Source of the DNA: JBGVSA01 sp041807905
GTDB lineage: Bacteria > Pseudomonadota > Gammaproteobacteria > Burkholderiales > Rhodocyclaceae
Direction of reading: 5' to 3'
Assembly (NCBI RefSeq): GCF_041807905.1
Contig: NZ_JBGVSA010000004.1
Location: 62,001-126,000 of the forward strand
DNA length: 64,000 nucleotides
The first letter of the stretch is position 1, and every line of letters begins with the position of its first letter. The notes beneath the pieces were generated by a model. The model did no database searches and had not been told where the DNA came from. It saw nothing but the letters and a program-made list of their open reading frames with translations. The position numbers were made by a program, and so were the translations under genes. Below, one piece after another: positions 23,677-33,278 of the stretch.

Positions 23677-26022
23677 TTATTCGGTCAGCCAGGGCGTGAA
23701 GCCCTGTGACGAGGAGGCGCCAGAGGCGGCGCCCTCCTGGCCGGACGCGCCATCGCTGCCCGGCGGGGGCGGCGGCGGGACGAATTCTTCGTAGACGTAA
23801 TCGTCCTGGCCGGCGCCCTGCGGCCGTACGGCGATCAGCCCGGCCGGCACTTGCGTGCGCTGCTGCGGCACGCCAGCCAGCGCCTTGTTCATGTAGTTGA
23901 TCCACACGGGCAAGGCGAGGCCGCTGCCGGTCTCGCCCGATCCGAGGCGGCGCGGCTGGTCGAAGCCGATCCACGCGATGCCGACCAGCGTTGGCTGATA
24001 ACCGCAGAACCAGGCGTCGACGTAGTCGTTGGTCGTACCGGTCTTGCCGGCGAGGTCCGAGCGGCCAAGTGCGTTGGCCTTGGCAGCCGTGCCTCGGCGG
24101 ACCACGTCCTTGAGCATCGAATCCATCAGGAAGGCGTTGCGCGGATCGAGCATGCGCTCGGCGGCCTCACCGGCCACCGGCGGATCGACGCGGGCCACGA
24201 TCTGATCGTTCTCGTCGCGGATCTCGCGCACGATGAACGGCTGGATGCGATAACCGCCATTGGCAAAGGTCGAGTACGCCGCCGCCATCTGCCACGGCGT
24301 GACCGAGCCGGCGCCGAGCGCCATCGTCAGGTAGGGCGGTTGGCGCGCCTTGTCGAAGCCGAATCGCGTGGTGACATAGTCTTGCGCGTACTGCGTGCCG
24401 ATCGCTTGCAGCAGACGGATGGCCACGACGTTCTTGGACTTGGCCAGCGCGGTGCGCAAGGTCATCGGGCCGTCGTACTTGCTGTCGATGTTCTGCGGCT
24501 GCCAAGCCTGGCTGCCGGTGTCGCCCGACGAGAACGACAGCGGTGCATCGTCGAACACGCTGGAGGGCGAATAGCCCTTTTCGAGCGCGGCCGAGTAGAT
24601 GAACGGCTTGAAGCTCGATCCCGGCTGGCGCCATGCCTGTGTGACGTGATTGAACTTGCTGCGGTTGTAGTCGAAACCGCCCACCAGCGAGCGCACGGCG
24701 CCGGTCCGCGGGTCGAGCGAGACGAACGCGCCTTCGACTTCCGGCGGCTGGGTGATGGCCCAGCCCTTGGCGGTCTTGACCAGGCGGATGATCGCGCCTG
24801 GGCGCAGGCGTTTCTGCTGCGGCGCATTGTCGGCCAGCATGGCGGCCGCAAAGCGCAGCGAATCGCCGGTCAGCGTGACGATCTCGCCGCCGCGCAGATA
24901 GGCCTTGAGCTGCTTGGTCGAGGCGTCCAGCACGATGGCGGCCTTCAACTCGTCCTGGTCCGGGTAGGGCTCGATCAGGTCTTCGAGGGCGACATCCTGG
25001 TCGTCCTTGATGTCCTTCAGGTCCACATAAGCCTCAGCGCCGCGATAGCCATGGCGGCGCTCGTAATCGAGCACACCCTGGCGCAGCGCCGCGTAGGCGG
25101 CTTCCTGGTCGGCGGCGGTGATGGTCGTGATGACCTTGATGCCGCGCGTGTAGGCCTCGTCCTTGAACTGGTCGTAAGCCATCTGGCGCGCCATTTCCGC
25201 CACGAACTCCGCATGCAGGCCCGGCGTGGCGCCCACGCTCGCCGCCGCGCTTCCGCGGCCCGCCGCCAGCTTGATGGGCTCGGCCAGCGCCTGTTCATAG
25301 ACGCCGTCATCGATGTAGTTGAGTTCGTGCATGCGACGTAGCACGTATTGCTGACGCAGCTTGGCGCGGGGCGGATTGGCCACCGGGTTGTAGGCCGAAG
25401 GCGCCTTGGGCAGGCCTGCCAGCATGGCGGCTTCCCCAACCGTCAACTGCTGCAGCGTCTTGCCGTAATAAGCCTGTGCGGCTGCCGCAAAACCGTAGGA
25501 ACGTTGGCCCAGGTAGATCTGGTTGATATAGACCTCGAGGATCTGTTCCTTGGACAGGCTGTTCTCGATCTTCATGGCGAGCAGGATCTCGTACAGCTTG
25601 CGGCTGAAAGTTTTCTCACGCGAAAGATAGAAATTCCGTGCGACCTGCATCGTAATCGTGCTGCCGCCTTGGCGACGAGCGCCGCCTAGCAGGTTGGCCA
25701 GTGTTGCGCGCGTGAGACCGGCAAAATCAACGCCCCGATGCTCGAAGAAGTGATCGTCTTCCGCCGCCAGGATGGCCGCCTGCAGGGTTTTTGGGACCTG
25801 TGCAATGGGCGCGTAGGTGCGCCGCTCTTCGCCGTACTCGGCGATCAGGGCGCCGTCGGCGGTATAGACGCGAAGCGGGATGCGCGGCTTGTAGTCGGTC
25901 AGCGCTTCGAGCGACGGCAGCTTCGGCCACGCGAACGCGGCGGCGATGCCGAGGGAAGCGATGCCTAGCAGCGCGAGGCCGAACAGCACGGCCAGGGACA
26001 GCATGATCCAGCGTTTTTGCAT
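23677..26022 (-). CDS. mrcA: Penicillin-binding protein 1A
   Basis: A 781-residue class A penicillin-binding protein with an N-terminal membrane anchor (about 8-30). A GT51 glycosyltransferase domain follows (EDDHFFEHRGVD, GGSTITMQVARNFYLS, LEVYINQIYLG), then an OB-like insert and a transpeptidase domain with PGSSFKPF (SxxK), AKSKNV and GKTGTTND (KTG). It polymerises and cross-links peptidoglycan. The C-terminus is proline/glycine rich (PPPPPGSDG). Its position divergent from pilMNOPQ is conserved in many Beta- and Gammaproteobacteria. Confidence 0.95.
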   Translation of the reverse strand: MQKRWIMLSLAVLFGLALLGIASLGIAAAFAWPKLPSLEALTDYKPRIPLRVYTADGALIAEYGEERRTYAPIAQVPKTLQAAILAAEDDHFFEHRGVDFAGLTRATLANLLGGARRQGGSTITMQVARNFYLSREKTFSRKLYEILLAMKIENSLSKEQILEVYINQIYLGQRSYGFAAAAQAYYGKTLQQLTVGEAAMLAGLPKAPSAYNPVANPPRAKLRQQYVLRRMHELNYIDDGVYEQALAEPIKLAAGRGSAAASVGATPGLHAEFVAEMARQMAYDQFKDEAYTRGIKVITTITAADQEAAYAALRQGVLDYERRHGYRGAEAYVDLKDIKDDQDVALEDLIEPYPDQDELKAAIVLDASTKQLKAYLRGGEIVTLTGDSLRFAAAMLADNAPQQKRLRPGAIIRLVKTAKGWAITQPPEVEGAFVSLDPRTGAVRSLVGGFDYNRSKFNHVTQAWRQPGSSFKPFIYSAALEKGYSPSSVFDDAPLSFSSGDTGSQAWQPQNIDSKYDGPMTLRTALAKSKNVVAIRLLQAIGTQYAQDYVTTRFGFDKARQPPYLTMALGAGSVTPWQMAAAYSTFANGGYRIQPFIVREIRDENDQIVARVDPPVAGEAAERMLDPRNAFLMDSMLKDVVRRGTAAKANALGRSDLAGKTGTTNDYVDAWFCGYQPTLVGIAWIGFDQPRRLGSGETGSGLALPVWINYMNKALAGVPQQRTQVPAGLIAVRPQGAGQDDYVYEEFVPPPPPPGSDGASGQEGAASGASSSQGFTPWLTE

Positions 26023-26203
26023 GGGGTGACCTTCGGTGTAGAGACGCGATTATAGGCGGGAGGGTTCCCCTCTAGGGCTGAAGATCGACCGTTCGGCGTC
26101 GTTGTAACAGCGTGAGTAGGATTTTGCTGATAGCATTTAATGTAAATTGTTGTTAGTGCGCCCAACTTACTGATTTCAGGACCATTTCGAGGAAGACGTC
26201 ATC

Positions 26204-27283
26204 GTGAGAGATCTGTCCGCCCTGCTGGGAGGGAGAGCCAAGCCCCTGTTGGGCCTGGATATTTCCTCGTCGGCGGTCAAAATGGTCGAGCTGGCGGAGG
26301 CTGGCGCGAACCAGTACCGGCTCGAGCGCTATGCCATAGAGCCCTTGCCGCGCGACGCGGTGACCGACGGCAACATCGCCAGCCTCGAAGTCGTCGCCGA
26401 CAGCATCCGCAAGGCGTGGAAGCGCCTCGGCACCAATACCCGCCAGGTTGCGCTGGCTCTGCCCGCGCCCGCAGTGATCACCAAGAAGATCGCATTGCCG
26501 GCCGGCCTGCGCGAGCTGGACATGGAAATCGCGGTCGAGTCGGAAGCTAACCAGTACATTCCCTTCGCCATCGAAGAAGTCAATCTCGACTACCAGGTGC
26601 TCGGCCCGATGGCCGGCTCCGAAGACGAAGTCGAAGTGATGATCGCCGCCTCGCGCAAGGAAAAAGTCCAGGATCGCGTAGCCGCCGCCGAGTCGGCCGG
26701 CCTCAAGGCGGTGGTGATGGATGTCGAATCCTTCGCCGCACAGGCCGCGTTCGAGCTGATCCGCCGTCGCCTGCCGGAAAGCGGCAAAGGCAAGATCATC
26801 GCCGTCATCGATGTCGGCGCGCACAGCATGAAGGTCGCCATTCTGCGTGACGACGTCGTGCTGTACTCGCGCGAACAGCCTTTCGGCGGCAGCCAGCTGA
26901 CGCAGGACATCATGCGTGCCTATGGCATGAGCATGGAAGAGGCCGAGACGGCCAAGCGCTCGGGCAGCCTGCCCGACAATTTCGAAAGCGAACTGCTGCG
27001 CCCGTTCATGGACAGCCTGGGGCTGGAAGTGTCGCGCGCGCTCCAGTTCTTCTTTACTTCGACGCAATACAACCAGGTCGACCTGGTGGTGCTCTCGGGC
27101 GGCGTCGCGGTGATTCCGGGCATCGACCAGATCGTGGCCAGCCGTACGCAGGTCAGCACCCAGATCGCCAATCCCTTCGTCGGCATGGCGTTGTCCCAGC
27201 GTGTTCGCCCCAAGAACCTGGCCGCTGAAGCGCCCGCGCTGATGGTGGCTTGCGGCCTCGCCCTGCGGAGGTTCGACGCATGA
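26204..27283 (+). CDS. pilM: Type IV pilus assembly protein PilM
   Basis: A 359-residue cytoplasmic actin-like ATPase of the inner-membrane alignment complex: LLGLDISSSAVKMVEL (phosphate-1 loop), IIAVIDVGAHSMKVAIL (phosphate-2), and LVVLSGGVAVIPGIDQIV. It binds the N-terminal tail of PilN. It starts with GTG at 26204. First gene of the pilMNOPQ operon; its stop overlaps the pilN start (ATGA). The promoter must lie in the 181-base gap shared with mrcA. Confidence 0.95.
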   Translation: MRDLSALLGGRAKPLLGLDISSSAVKMVELAEAGANQYRLERYAIEPLPRDAVTDGNIASLEVVADSIRKAWKRLGTNTRQVALALPAPAVITKKIALPAGLRELDMEIAVESEANQYIPFAIEEVNLDYQVLGPMAGSEDEVEVMIAASRKEKVQDRVAAAESAGLKAVVMDVESFAAQAAFELIRRRLPESGKGKIIAVIDVGAHSMKVAILRDDVVLYSREQPFGGSQLTQDIMRAYGMSMEEAETAKRSGSLPDNFESELLRPFMDSLGLEVSRALQFFFTSTQYNQVDLVVLSGGVAVIPGIDQIVASRTQVSTQIANPFVGMALSQRVRPKNLAAEAPALMVACGLALRRFDA

Positions 27284-27870
27284 TCCGCATCAACCTTCTC
27301 CCGCATCGCGAAGAAGCGCGCAAGCAACGCCGCCAGCAGTTCTACTCACTGCTCGCGCTGGTTGCCATGCTGTGCGGCATGATCGCCTTCGTCGGCTACA
27401 CCTTCATCGACCGCGCCATTGAAGATCAGGAAGCCACCAACGACTTCCTCAAGCGCGAGATTGCCTCGCTCGACAAGGAGATCGCCGAGATCAAGCGCCT
27501 GCGCGAGCAGACGCAGGCGCTGCTGTCGCGCAAGCAGGTCATCGAGTCGCTGCAAAGCAACCGTGCCGAGACCGTGCACGTCTTCAACGAGCTGATCCGC
27601 CAGACGCCGGAAGGCGTGTACATCCGCGCGATCAAGCAGACCGGAATGCGGATCAACATCCAGGGCTACGCGCAATCGAACGCCCGCGTCTCACAGCTCA
27701 TGCGCAACCTGGATTCGTCGCCGGTGCTCGAAAAGCCCGAACTCATCGAGATCAAGGCCGTGGATCTCAAGGGCCGCCGCGTGGGTGACTTCAACCTGAA
27801 CGTGAGCATCGAGCGCCAGCCGATCGACGCCGACAGCGCCAAGAACGCCAAGACGGAGCGCAAGCCGTGA
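27280..27870 (+). CDS. pilN: Type IV pilus assembly protein PilN
   Basis: A 196-residue bitopic inner-membrane protein. The start MIRINLLPHREEARK is the conserved PilM-binding tail (INLLP). One helix (about 20-42) follows, then a coiled-coil and a small periplasmic ferredoxin-like domain. It pairs with PilO. The ATG overlaps the pilM stop codon, and the 3' end overlaps pilO by GTGA. Confidence 0.94.
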   Translation: MIRINLLPHREEARKQRRQQFYSLLALVAMLCGMIAFVGYTFIDRAIEDQEATNDFLKREIASLDKEIAEIKRLREQTQALLSRKQVIESLQSNRAETVHVFNELIRQTPEGVYIRAIKQTGMRINIQGYAQSNARVSQLMRNLDSSPVLEKPELIEIKAVDLKGRRVGDFNLNVSIERQPIDADSAKNAKTERKP

Positions 27871-28532
27871 AAGCCCCTGCATTGAAGAAAGTGGCGGCGT
27901 TCGATTTCAAGCGCCTCGTCGACGATTTCCGCCAGCTCGATCCGAACGATCCTGGCCTGTGGCCCGCAGCGCCGCGGGTGGCTGCGCTGGTGGCCCTCTT
28001 CATCCTGCTGCTCGTCGGCGCCTGGTGGTTCCTGTGGAAAGGTCAGCTCGAAACGCTGGATGAGCGCCGTAGCCAGGAAGTGCAACTGCGCGAAGAGTGG
28101 GTCGGCAAGAAGCGCCAGGCCGTCAACCTGGACGAATACCGCAAGCAGCTGGCCGACATCGACCGCCAGTTCGGCACCCTGCTCAAGCAACTGCCGAACA
28201 AATCCGAGATGGAAGCGCTGCTGGTCGACGTCAATCAGGCCGGCCGTGGCCGTGGTCTGTCGTTCGAGCTGTGGAAGCCGGGCACTGAAGCGGTGCGCGA
28301 CTTCTACGCCGAACTGCCCATCGCGCTGCGCGTGACGGGCTCCTATGACGACCTGGGCAACTTTGCCAGCGACGTCGCCAAGCTGCCGCGCATCGTGACG
28401 CTGTCGGACATGGCCATCACGATGAACCCGTCCGGCAAGCTGATGATGGACGCCAACGCCGTGACCTACCGCTATCTCGACGAAGAAGAGATCGCCAAGC
28501 AGCGCCGCGAAAAGGCGGCTCAGAAGAAGTGA
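27867..28532 (+). CDS. pilO: Type IV pilus assembly protein PilO
   Basis: A 221-residue inner-membrane protein with one transmembrane helix (about 38-57: ALVALFILLLVGAWWFLW). A coiled-coil and a C-terminal fold follow (QLPNKSEMEALLVDVNQAGRG, then PIALRVTGSYDDLGNFASDVA). It forms the PilN-PilO heterodimer. GTG start overlapping the pilN stop. Confidence 0.94.
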   Translation: MKAPALKKVAAFDFKRLVDDFRQLDPNDPGLWPAAPRVAALVALFILLLVGAWWFLWKGQLETLDERRSQEVQLREEWVGKKRQAVNLDEYRKQLADIDRQFGTLLKQLPNKSEMEALLVDVNQAGRGRGLSFELWKPGTEAVRDFYAELPIALRVTGSYDDLGNFASDVAKLPRIVTLSDMAITMNPSGKLMMDANAVTYRYLDEEEIAKQRREKAAQKK

Positions 28533-28552
28533 CGAGCCGGGGAGATCGAAAC

Positions 28553-29071
28553 GTGAAATCGAGTTGGCTCATCCTCGTGGGCTGTGCGCTGCTGGCAGGT
28601 TGCAGCAACGACGACCACCAGGACATCAGGAACTGGATGCAGGACCAGGCCAAGGACATGCGCGGTCGCGTGCCGCCGCTGCCGACGATCAAGACCTTTC
28701 CGGTCGTCGACTATGACAACGGCGGCCTGGTCGATCCGTTCGCATCCAGCAAGCTCGAGCCGGAACGCCGCGGGGGCGGCAAGAACCGGCCCGACATGAA
28801 CCGTCGCCGCGAACCGCTGGAAGCGTATCCGCTGGAGACGCTCAAGATGGTCGGGATGATGATGTCGGGCGGGCGCCCCGTCGCGCTGATCCAGGCCGAC
28901 AAGACCATCTACCAGGCACGGGTGGGTAACTACCTGGGACAAAACTTCGGGGTGATTACCAAGATCACCGACGGTGAGATCACGCTCAAGGAACTGATCG
29001 AAGACTCCAATGGGGATTGGATCGAGCGTGTCAGCACGATGCAGCTGCAAGAGCAAGAGGCTAAAAAATGA
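28553..29071 (+). CDS. pilP: Type IV pilus lipoprotein PilP
   Basis: A 172-residue lipoprotein with signal VKSSWLILVGCALLAGC (lipobox LLAGC). A disordered stretch with the conserved LVDPF-like box (GLVDPFASSKLEP) and a C-terminal beta-sandwich follow (LKMVGMMMSGGRPVALIQAD, VRVG-like YQARVGNYLGQNFG). It links PilNO to the secretin PilQ. The GTG at 28553 with GGGGAG in front is preferred over a GTG at 28529 that would precede the signal peptide. Confidence 0.93.
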   Translation: MKSSWLILVGCALLAGCSNDDHQDIRNWMQDQAKDMRGRVPPLPTIKTFPVVDYDNGGLVDPFASSKLEPERRGGGKNRPDMNRRREPLEAYPLETLKMVGMMMSGGRPVALIQADKTIYQARVGNYLGQNFGVITKITDGEITLKELIEDSNGDWIERVSTMQLQEQEAKK

Positions 29072-31239
29072 AAATCGGTACTCGACTGTCTGCACTCTGC
29101 CTGTCGGCGGGCGTCAGCTTGATGCTTGCCGTGCCGGTGGCGCACGCCCAGACGGCCCAACCGGCTGCGGCGCCTGCAGCGGCCACCGCGAAGAACGCGA
29201 TCGAGTCGATCGGGGCCACCTCACAAGGCGGCAACGTCATCGTTCGCGTCACGCTGCGCCAACCGTTCGACGGCCAACTGGGCAGCTTCTCGGTTTCCAA
29301 CCCGTCGCGCGTGGCGATCGATTTCCCAGGTACCAGTAACGCCCTGGGACGCAATGCGCAGACGATCAACGAAGGTGACGTGCGCAGCGCCAACGTCGTG
29401 CAGGTCGCCGACCGCACGCGGCTGGTGCTGAACCTGAACCGCGCGCTGACCTATGACACCCGTGTGGAAGGCCGCGACGTGGTGATCACGCTGTCCGCCG
29501 CCACCGCCAAGTCGCCCGAGGCAACCACGACGGCGCGCTTCGCCGAACAGAAAGGCGGCCCGGACCAGCACAGCATCCGCGACCTCAACTTCCGTCGCGG
29601 CCCGAACGGCGAAGGCCGCATCGTGGTCGATCTGTCGGACGCCAACACCGGCATCGACATCCGCCAGCAGGGTTCCGATCTGGTGGTCGATTTCCTCAAG
29701 ACGAGCCTGCCGCAGAACCTGTCGCGCCGCCTGGATGTGACCGATTTCGCCACGCCGGTGACGTCGGTGTCGACCACGCAGCAAGGTGGCATGGTGCGTC
29801 TCGTGGTGAGCCCGAAGGGGCTGTGGGAACACAACGCCTACCAGAGCGACAACCAGTTCGTGCTGGAAGTGAAGCCGGTTCAGGAAGATCCGCGCAAACT
29901 CGTGCAGGGTGGCGACAATCGTCAGAAGTACGCCGGCGAGAAACTGTCGCTCAACTTCCAGAACATTGACGTGCGCTCGGTGCTGCAGGTCATTGCCGAC
30001 TTCACCAACTTCAACATCATCACCAGCGACAGCGTGACCGGCAACGTCACCCTGCGCCTGAAGGATGTGCCCTGGGATCAGGCGCTCGACATCATTCTCC
30101 AGGCCAAAGGTCTGGATATGCGCAAGAACGGCAATGTCATCTGGATCGCGCCGCGTGATGAACTGGCCGCGCGCGAAAAGCTGCAACTGGAAGCCCGGTC
30201 GCAGATCCAGGACCTCGAACCGCTGCGCACGGAGAGCTTCCAGATCAACTACCACAATGCCAAGCAGGTATCCGACTTCCTCAAGGGCAAGGACCAGACC
30301 GTGCTGTCCAAGCGTGGCACGGTGGCGGTGGATGAGCGCTCCAACAAGATCTTCGTGACTGACATCAACAGCCAGCTCGAAGCGCTGCGCGCGCTGATCG
30401 CGGAAATCGACGTGCCGGTGCGCCAGGTGCTGATCGAAGCGCAGATCGTCGAAGCGACCGACACCTTCAGCCGCAACCTCGGCGTGCGCCTGGGCTTCGG
30501 GTCCGCCAGCGGTTCGACCGCGGGCACCAACTCGGCGGGCAACACCATTCCGCGCACCACCATCGGCGGTGGCCTCGGTTCCACGGCCTACCAGGCCGGC
30601 CTGACCGACCAGCAGCCGATCTTCTCGAGCCAGGGCCTTGCATTGAACCTGCCCGCATCGTCGATCGGCGACAAGGCCGCGGGTGCGCTGTCCTTCGTGC
30701 TGTGGAACAGCGCGGCGACCCGCTTCCTGACCATGGAAGTGTCGGCGCTCGAAGCCGACGGGCGCGGCAAGGTGGTATCGCGTCCGCGCGTCATGACGGC
30801 TGACCAGGTCGAAGCGCTGATCGAGCAGGGCACCGAAATCCCGTACCAGCAGGCCACCAGTTCGGGCGCGACCAGCGTGTCGTTCCGCAAGGCCAACCTG
30901 GCCCTCCGCGTGCGTCCGCAGATCACGCCCGACGGTCGCGTGTTCCTGTCGCTCGATGTGAACAAGGACACCCCCAACACGTCGCTGTCGACCGGTTCCG
31001 GCATCGCCATCGACACCAAGCACGTCAGGACCGACGTGCTGGTGGAAAACGGCGGCACGGTGGTCATCGGCGGCATCTACCAGCAGACCGTGGGCAACAC
31101 CACGACGAAGGTTCCGCTCCTTGGCGACGTGCCCTACCTCGGCGCCCTGTTCCGCAACAACGAACGGTCGGACGACAAGACCGAGCTGCTTGTTTTCATT
31201 ACACCGCGAATCGTGACTGACCAGGCCCTGGCACGCTGA
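29068..31239 (+). CDS. pilQ: Type IV pilus secretin PilQ
   Basis: A 723-residue outer-membrane secretin. Signal peptide about 1-27 (AHA). Two AMIN-type domains bind peptidoglycan in the N-terminal third. An STN/N0 domain (LNFQNIDVRSVLQVIADFTNFNII) and an N1 domain come next, and then the secretin core (VEALIEQGTEIPYQ, FITPRIV). ATG overlaps the pilP stop. It is the pore for the pilus fibre. It ends the pil operon proper. Confidence 0.96.
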   Translation: MKIGTRLSALCLSAGVSLMLAVPVAHAQTAQPAAAPAAATAKNAIESIGATSQGGNVIVRVTLRQPFDGQLGSFSVSNPSRVAIDFPGTSNALGRNAQTINEGDVRSANVVQVADRTRLVLNLNRALTYDTRVEGRDVVITLSAATAKSPEATTTARFAEQKGGPDQHSIRDLNFRRGPNGEGRIVVDLSDANTGIDIRQQGSDLVVDFLKTSLPQNLSRRLDVTDFATPVTSVSTTQQGGMVRLVVSPKGLWEHNAYQSDNQFVLEVKPVQEDPRKLVQGGDNRQKYAGEKLSLNFQNIDVRSVLQVIADFTNFNIITSDSVTGNVTLRLKDVPWDQALDIILQAKGLDMRKNGNVIWIAPRDELAAREKLQLEARSQIQDLEPLRTESFQINYHNAKQVSDFLKGKDQTVLSKRGTVAVDERSNKIFVTDINSQLEALRALIAEIDVPVRQVLIEAQIVEATDTFSRNLGVRLGFGSASGSTAGTNSAGNTIPRTTIGGGLGSTAYQAGLTDQQPIFSSQGLALNLPASSIGDKAAGALSFVLWNSAATRFLTMEVSALEADGRGKVVSRPRVMTADQVEALIEQGTEIPYQQATSSGATSVSFRKANLALRVRPQITPDGRVFLSLDVNKDTPNTSLSTGSGIAIDTKHVRTDVLVENGGTVVIGGIYQQTVGNTTTKVPLLGDVPYLGALFRNNERSDDKTELLVFITPRIVTDQALAR

Positions 31240-31270
31240 TTCCCCGATTCGTGCAATGACGACATGACAA

Positions 31271-31303
31271 CGGCGTGAGCTACCCGCAAGGGTGCTCGCG
31301 CCG
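31271..31303 (+). other. Stable stem-loop after pilQ
   Basis: CGGCG, GAGC and ACCC on one side pair with GGGT, GCTC and CGCCG on the other around a GCAA tetraloop, with one wobble and one bulge. No T-run follows. It may be a processing or stabilising structure, or a weak terminator that lowers expression of the downstream lipoprotein gene. Confidence 0.55.
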
Positions 31304-31374
31304 AAGTGCATCAACCGTCAGACTGCGGGTCCTGAGTATCAGCGGCACAGAGCCGTCTTGGAGAGAAATACAAC

Positions 31375-32685
31375 ATGAAGATGTGGCAAAAACTGGCGAT
31401 CCTCGTCGCCACTCCCTTGGTGCTCGCCGCCTGTGGTGGCGGCGGTGGCGGCAATGGCACCTGTCTGGCTTCGGGTGGTTGCGGCAATACGTCGAGTTCG
31501 TCGTCGACATCCTCGTCCAGCTCGGAAGCGACAACCGCTTTCGGCATGACGCTCGAAACCGTCGATACGGCCAGCGGCCTGACGGTGAATCCGGTGACGT
31601 CGGCCCTCGTCTATGGCAAGCCGTTCAAGCTTTCGGTGACGGTGACCAATCCGGACAAGACTCCGGCGGCCGGCGTCGTCGTTGTATTCACGACCGACGA
31701 CACGACCAACTCCCAATTCACGCCCAACAGCGGCAAGGCACTGACGGACGTCAACGGCAAAGCGTCGATCACGCTGTCGGCGACGACGCCTTCGGCGAGC
31801 GGCGCCATGACGATCAAGGCGGCGGCCGGCACGGCCTCGGTCAGCCAGAACTACTCGATCAATTCGACGTCCGGCACCGGCACGGCAGGCACGCCTTCGT
31901 ATCTGCAGTACGTGGGGGCGTCGACGACCCGCCTGTTCATCTCAGGATCGACCAACGGCATCAATAATGCTGCCGAGCAGACGATTGTCCAGTTCAAGGT
32001 GTTGGACAGCTCCAACAACCCGGTCAAGAGCGCCCAGGTGATCTATTCGGTCACCAAGCGCAACGGCGGCATCCTTACCAATGGCAGCGCGTCGGATGTG
32101 ACAGTGACGTCGAACGATGACGGTATCGCTTCCGTGACCGTCAACTCGGGCTCGGAGCCGATTACGTTCAACGTGATCGGCAAACTCGTCGTGGTGCCGA
32201 CCAAGGAGTACTACTCGAACGATCAGATCGTGATCACCGGCAGTCGTCCAGATCAGTCCAAGTTCTTCCTGCAGTGGGACCCTGCCTCGGATTGCGCTAC
32301 TGGTATCGAGAAGCGCACCTATCCGTGCAAGTTCTCCGTCACTGTTGGTGACATCAAGGGCAACCCGGTGGCTGACGGCACGGTGGTCAACTTCGTGAGC
32401 TACTCAGGCGTGATTGTGGCCACCTCGCTCGCCAGCCAGCCCAGCGGTGCGTGTCTGACCGTCAACAGTCAGTGCAGCGGAAACTACACGGGGCGTCCGG
32501 ATGTCGATCATGCTCAGCACCGTATCGTCGCCTACACGGTTGGTAATAACGCACCGACTGGCTCACCGATCACGGACGGATCGAGCACGATCATCGTCAA
32601 CGCACCTGATGCTGACAATTACATCCGCTACATGATGTCCGACAACAAGGCTTCATCGTCCTCGTCGGCTGGCAGCACGCCGTAA
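31375..32685 (+). CDS. Ig-like (Big_1-type) domain lipoprotein between pilQ and aroK
   Basis: A 436-residue lipoprotein. Signal residues 1-19 end in the lipobox LAAC (Cys20), followed by a Gly tract and a serine linker (about 39-51). Then come two or three bacterial Ig-like folds of the invasin/intimin type, seen as VTNPDKTPAAGVVVVFTTDD with DVNGKASITLSA, then VLDSSNNPVKSAQVIYSV, and VGDIKGNPVADGTVVNFVS. A serine tail ends the protein. Such domains usually serve adhesion or stalk building. It lies between pilQ and aroK, which are normally adjacent, so it may be a pilus-linked surface factor or a late insertion. Function is inference only. Confidence 0.8.
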   Translation: MKMWQKLAILVATPLVLAACGGGGGGNGTCLASGGCGNTSSSSSTSSSSSEATTAFGMTLETVDTASGLTVNPVTSALVYGKPFKLSVTVTNPDKTPAAGVVVVFTTDDTTNSQFTPNSGKALTDVNGKASITLSATTPSASGAMTIKAAAGTASVSQNYSINSTSGTGTAGTPSYLQYVGASTTRLFISGSTNGINNAAEQTIVQFKVLDSSNNPVKSAQVIYSVTKRNGGILTNGSASDVTVTSNDDGIASVTVNSGSEPITFNVIGKLVVVPTKEYYSNDQIVITGSRPDQSKFFLQWDPASDCATGIEKRTYPCKFSVTVGDIKGNPVADGTVVNFVSYSGVIVATSLASQPSGACLTVNSQCSGNYTGRPDVDHAQHRIVAYTVGNNAPTGSPITDGSSTIIVNAPDADNYIRYMMSDNKASSSSSAGSTP

Positions 32686-32697
32686 CCGTGCGACAAA

Positions 32698-32723
32698 CCG
32701 CGGCCGCGAAGAACCGGCCGCGG
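32698..32723 (+). other. GC-rich stem-loop before aroK
   Basis: CCGCGGCCG and CGGCCGCGG are perfect arms around an eight-base loop. No T-run follows; a TAGAAT box comes a few bases later. It argues that the true aroK start lies downstream, at 32742. Confidence 0.5.
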
Positions 32724-32741
32724 ACTGCTAGAATCGCTGTC

Positions 32742-33278
32742 GTGAACGGACAGCGCCATAACATCTATCTCGTGGGCCTCATGGGCTCGGGCAAGACGAC
32801 CATCGGTCGCGCACTTGCCCGGCGCATGGGGCGCCGTTTTGTGGACACTGACCACGAGATCGAAGCACGCACGGGCGTGCGCATTCCCACCATCTTCGAA
32901 CTCGAAGGCGAAGCCGGTTTCCGGCGCCGCGAGGCTCAGACCATCGTCGAACTGTCCGAAGAAGCCGGCATCGTGCTGGCAACAGGGGGAGGCGCGATCC
33001 TCGACCCGGAAAACCGCAAGGTGCTGCGTCGCACCGGCTGGGTGGTGTACCTGGATGTACCGACCCACGTGCTGCTCGAACGCACCCGTCACGACACCAA
33101 CCGTCCGCTGCTGCAGGTCGCCGACCCGCTGGGCAAACTCAACGCCCTGCGCACGCAGCGCGATCCGCTGTACCGGGAGATCGCCGACATCATCGTGGAT
33201 GGCGCGCGCCATCACTCGCATACGGCGGTATCGAGAATCCTCAAGGAATGGGAACAACTGTGCGTACACTCGACGTAG
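32742..33278 (+). CDS. aroK: Shikimate kinase
   Basis: A 178-residue enzyme phosphorylating shikimate in aromatic amino-acid synthesis. It shows the Walker A loop GLMGSGKTTIGRALA, the shikimate-binding FVDTDHEIEARTG, the GFRRREA lid region and the ATGGGAI loop. The GTG at 32742 gives the family's usual length. An in-frame GTG at 32688 would place a strong hairpin inside the gene. The 3' end overlaps aroB. Confidence 0.93.
   Translation: MNGQRHNIYLVGLMGSGKTTIGRALARRMGRRFVDTDHEIEARTGVRIPTIFELEGEAGFRRREAQTIVELSEEAGIVLATGGGAILDPENRKVLRRTGWVVYLDVPTHVLLERTRHDTNRPLLQVADPLGKLNALRTQRDPLYREIADIIVDGARHHSHTAVSRILKEWEQLCVHST

Noticed and set aside
29221..31314. Long minus-strand frame opposite pilQ
   Set aside because: Shadow of codon bias in a high-GC gene; no recognisable motif.
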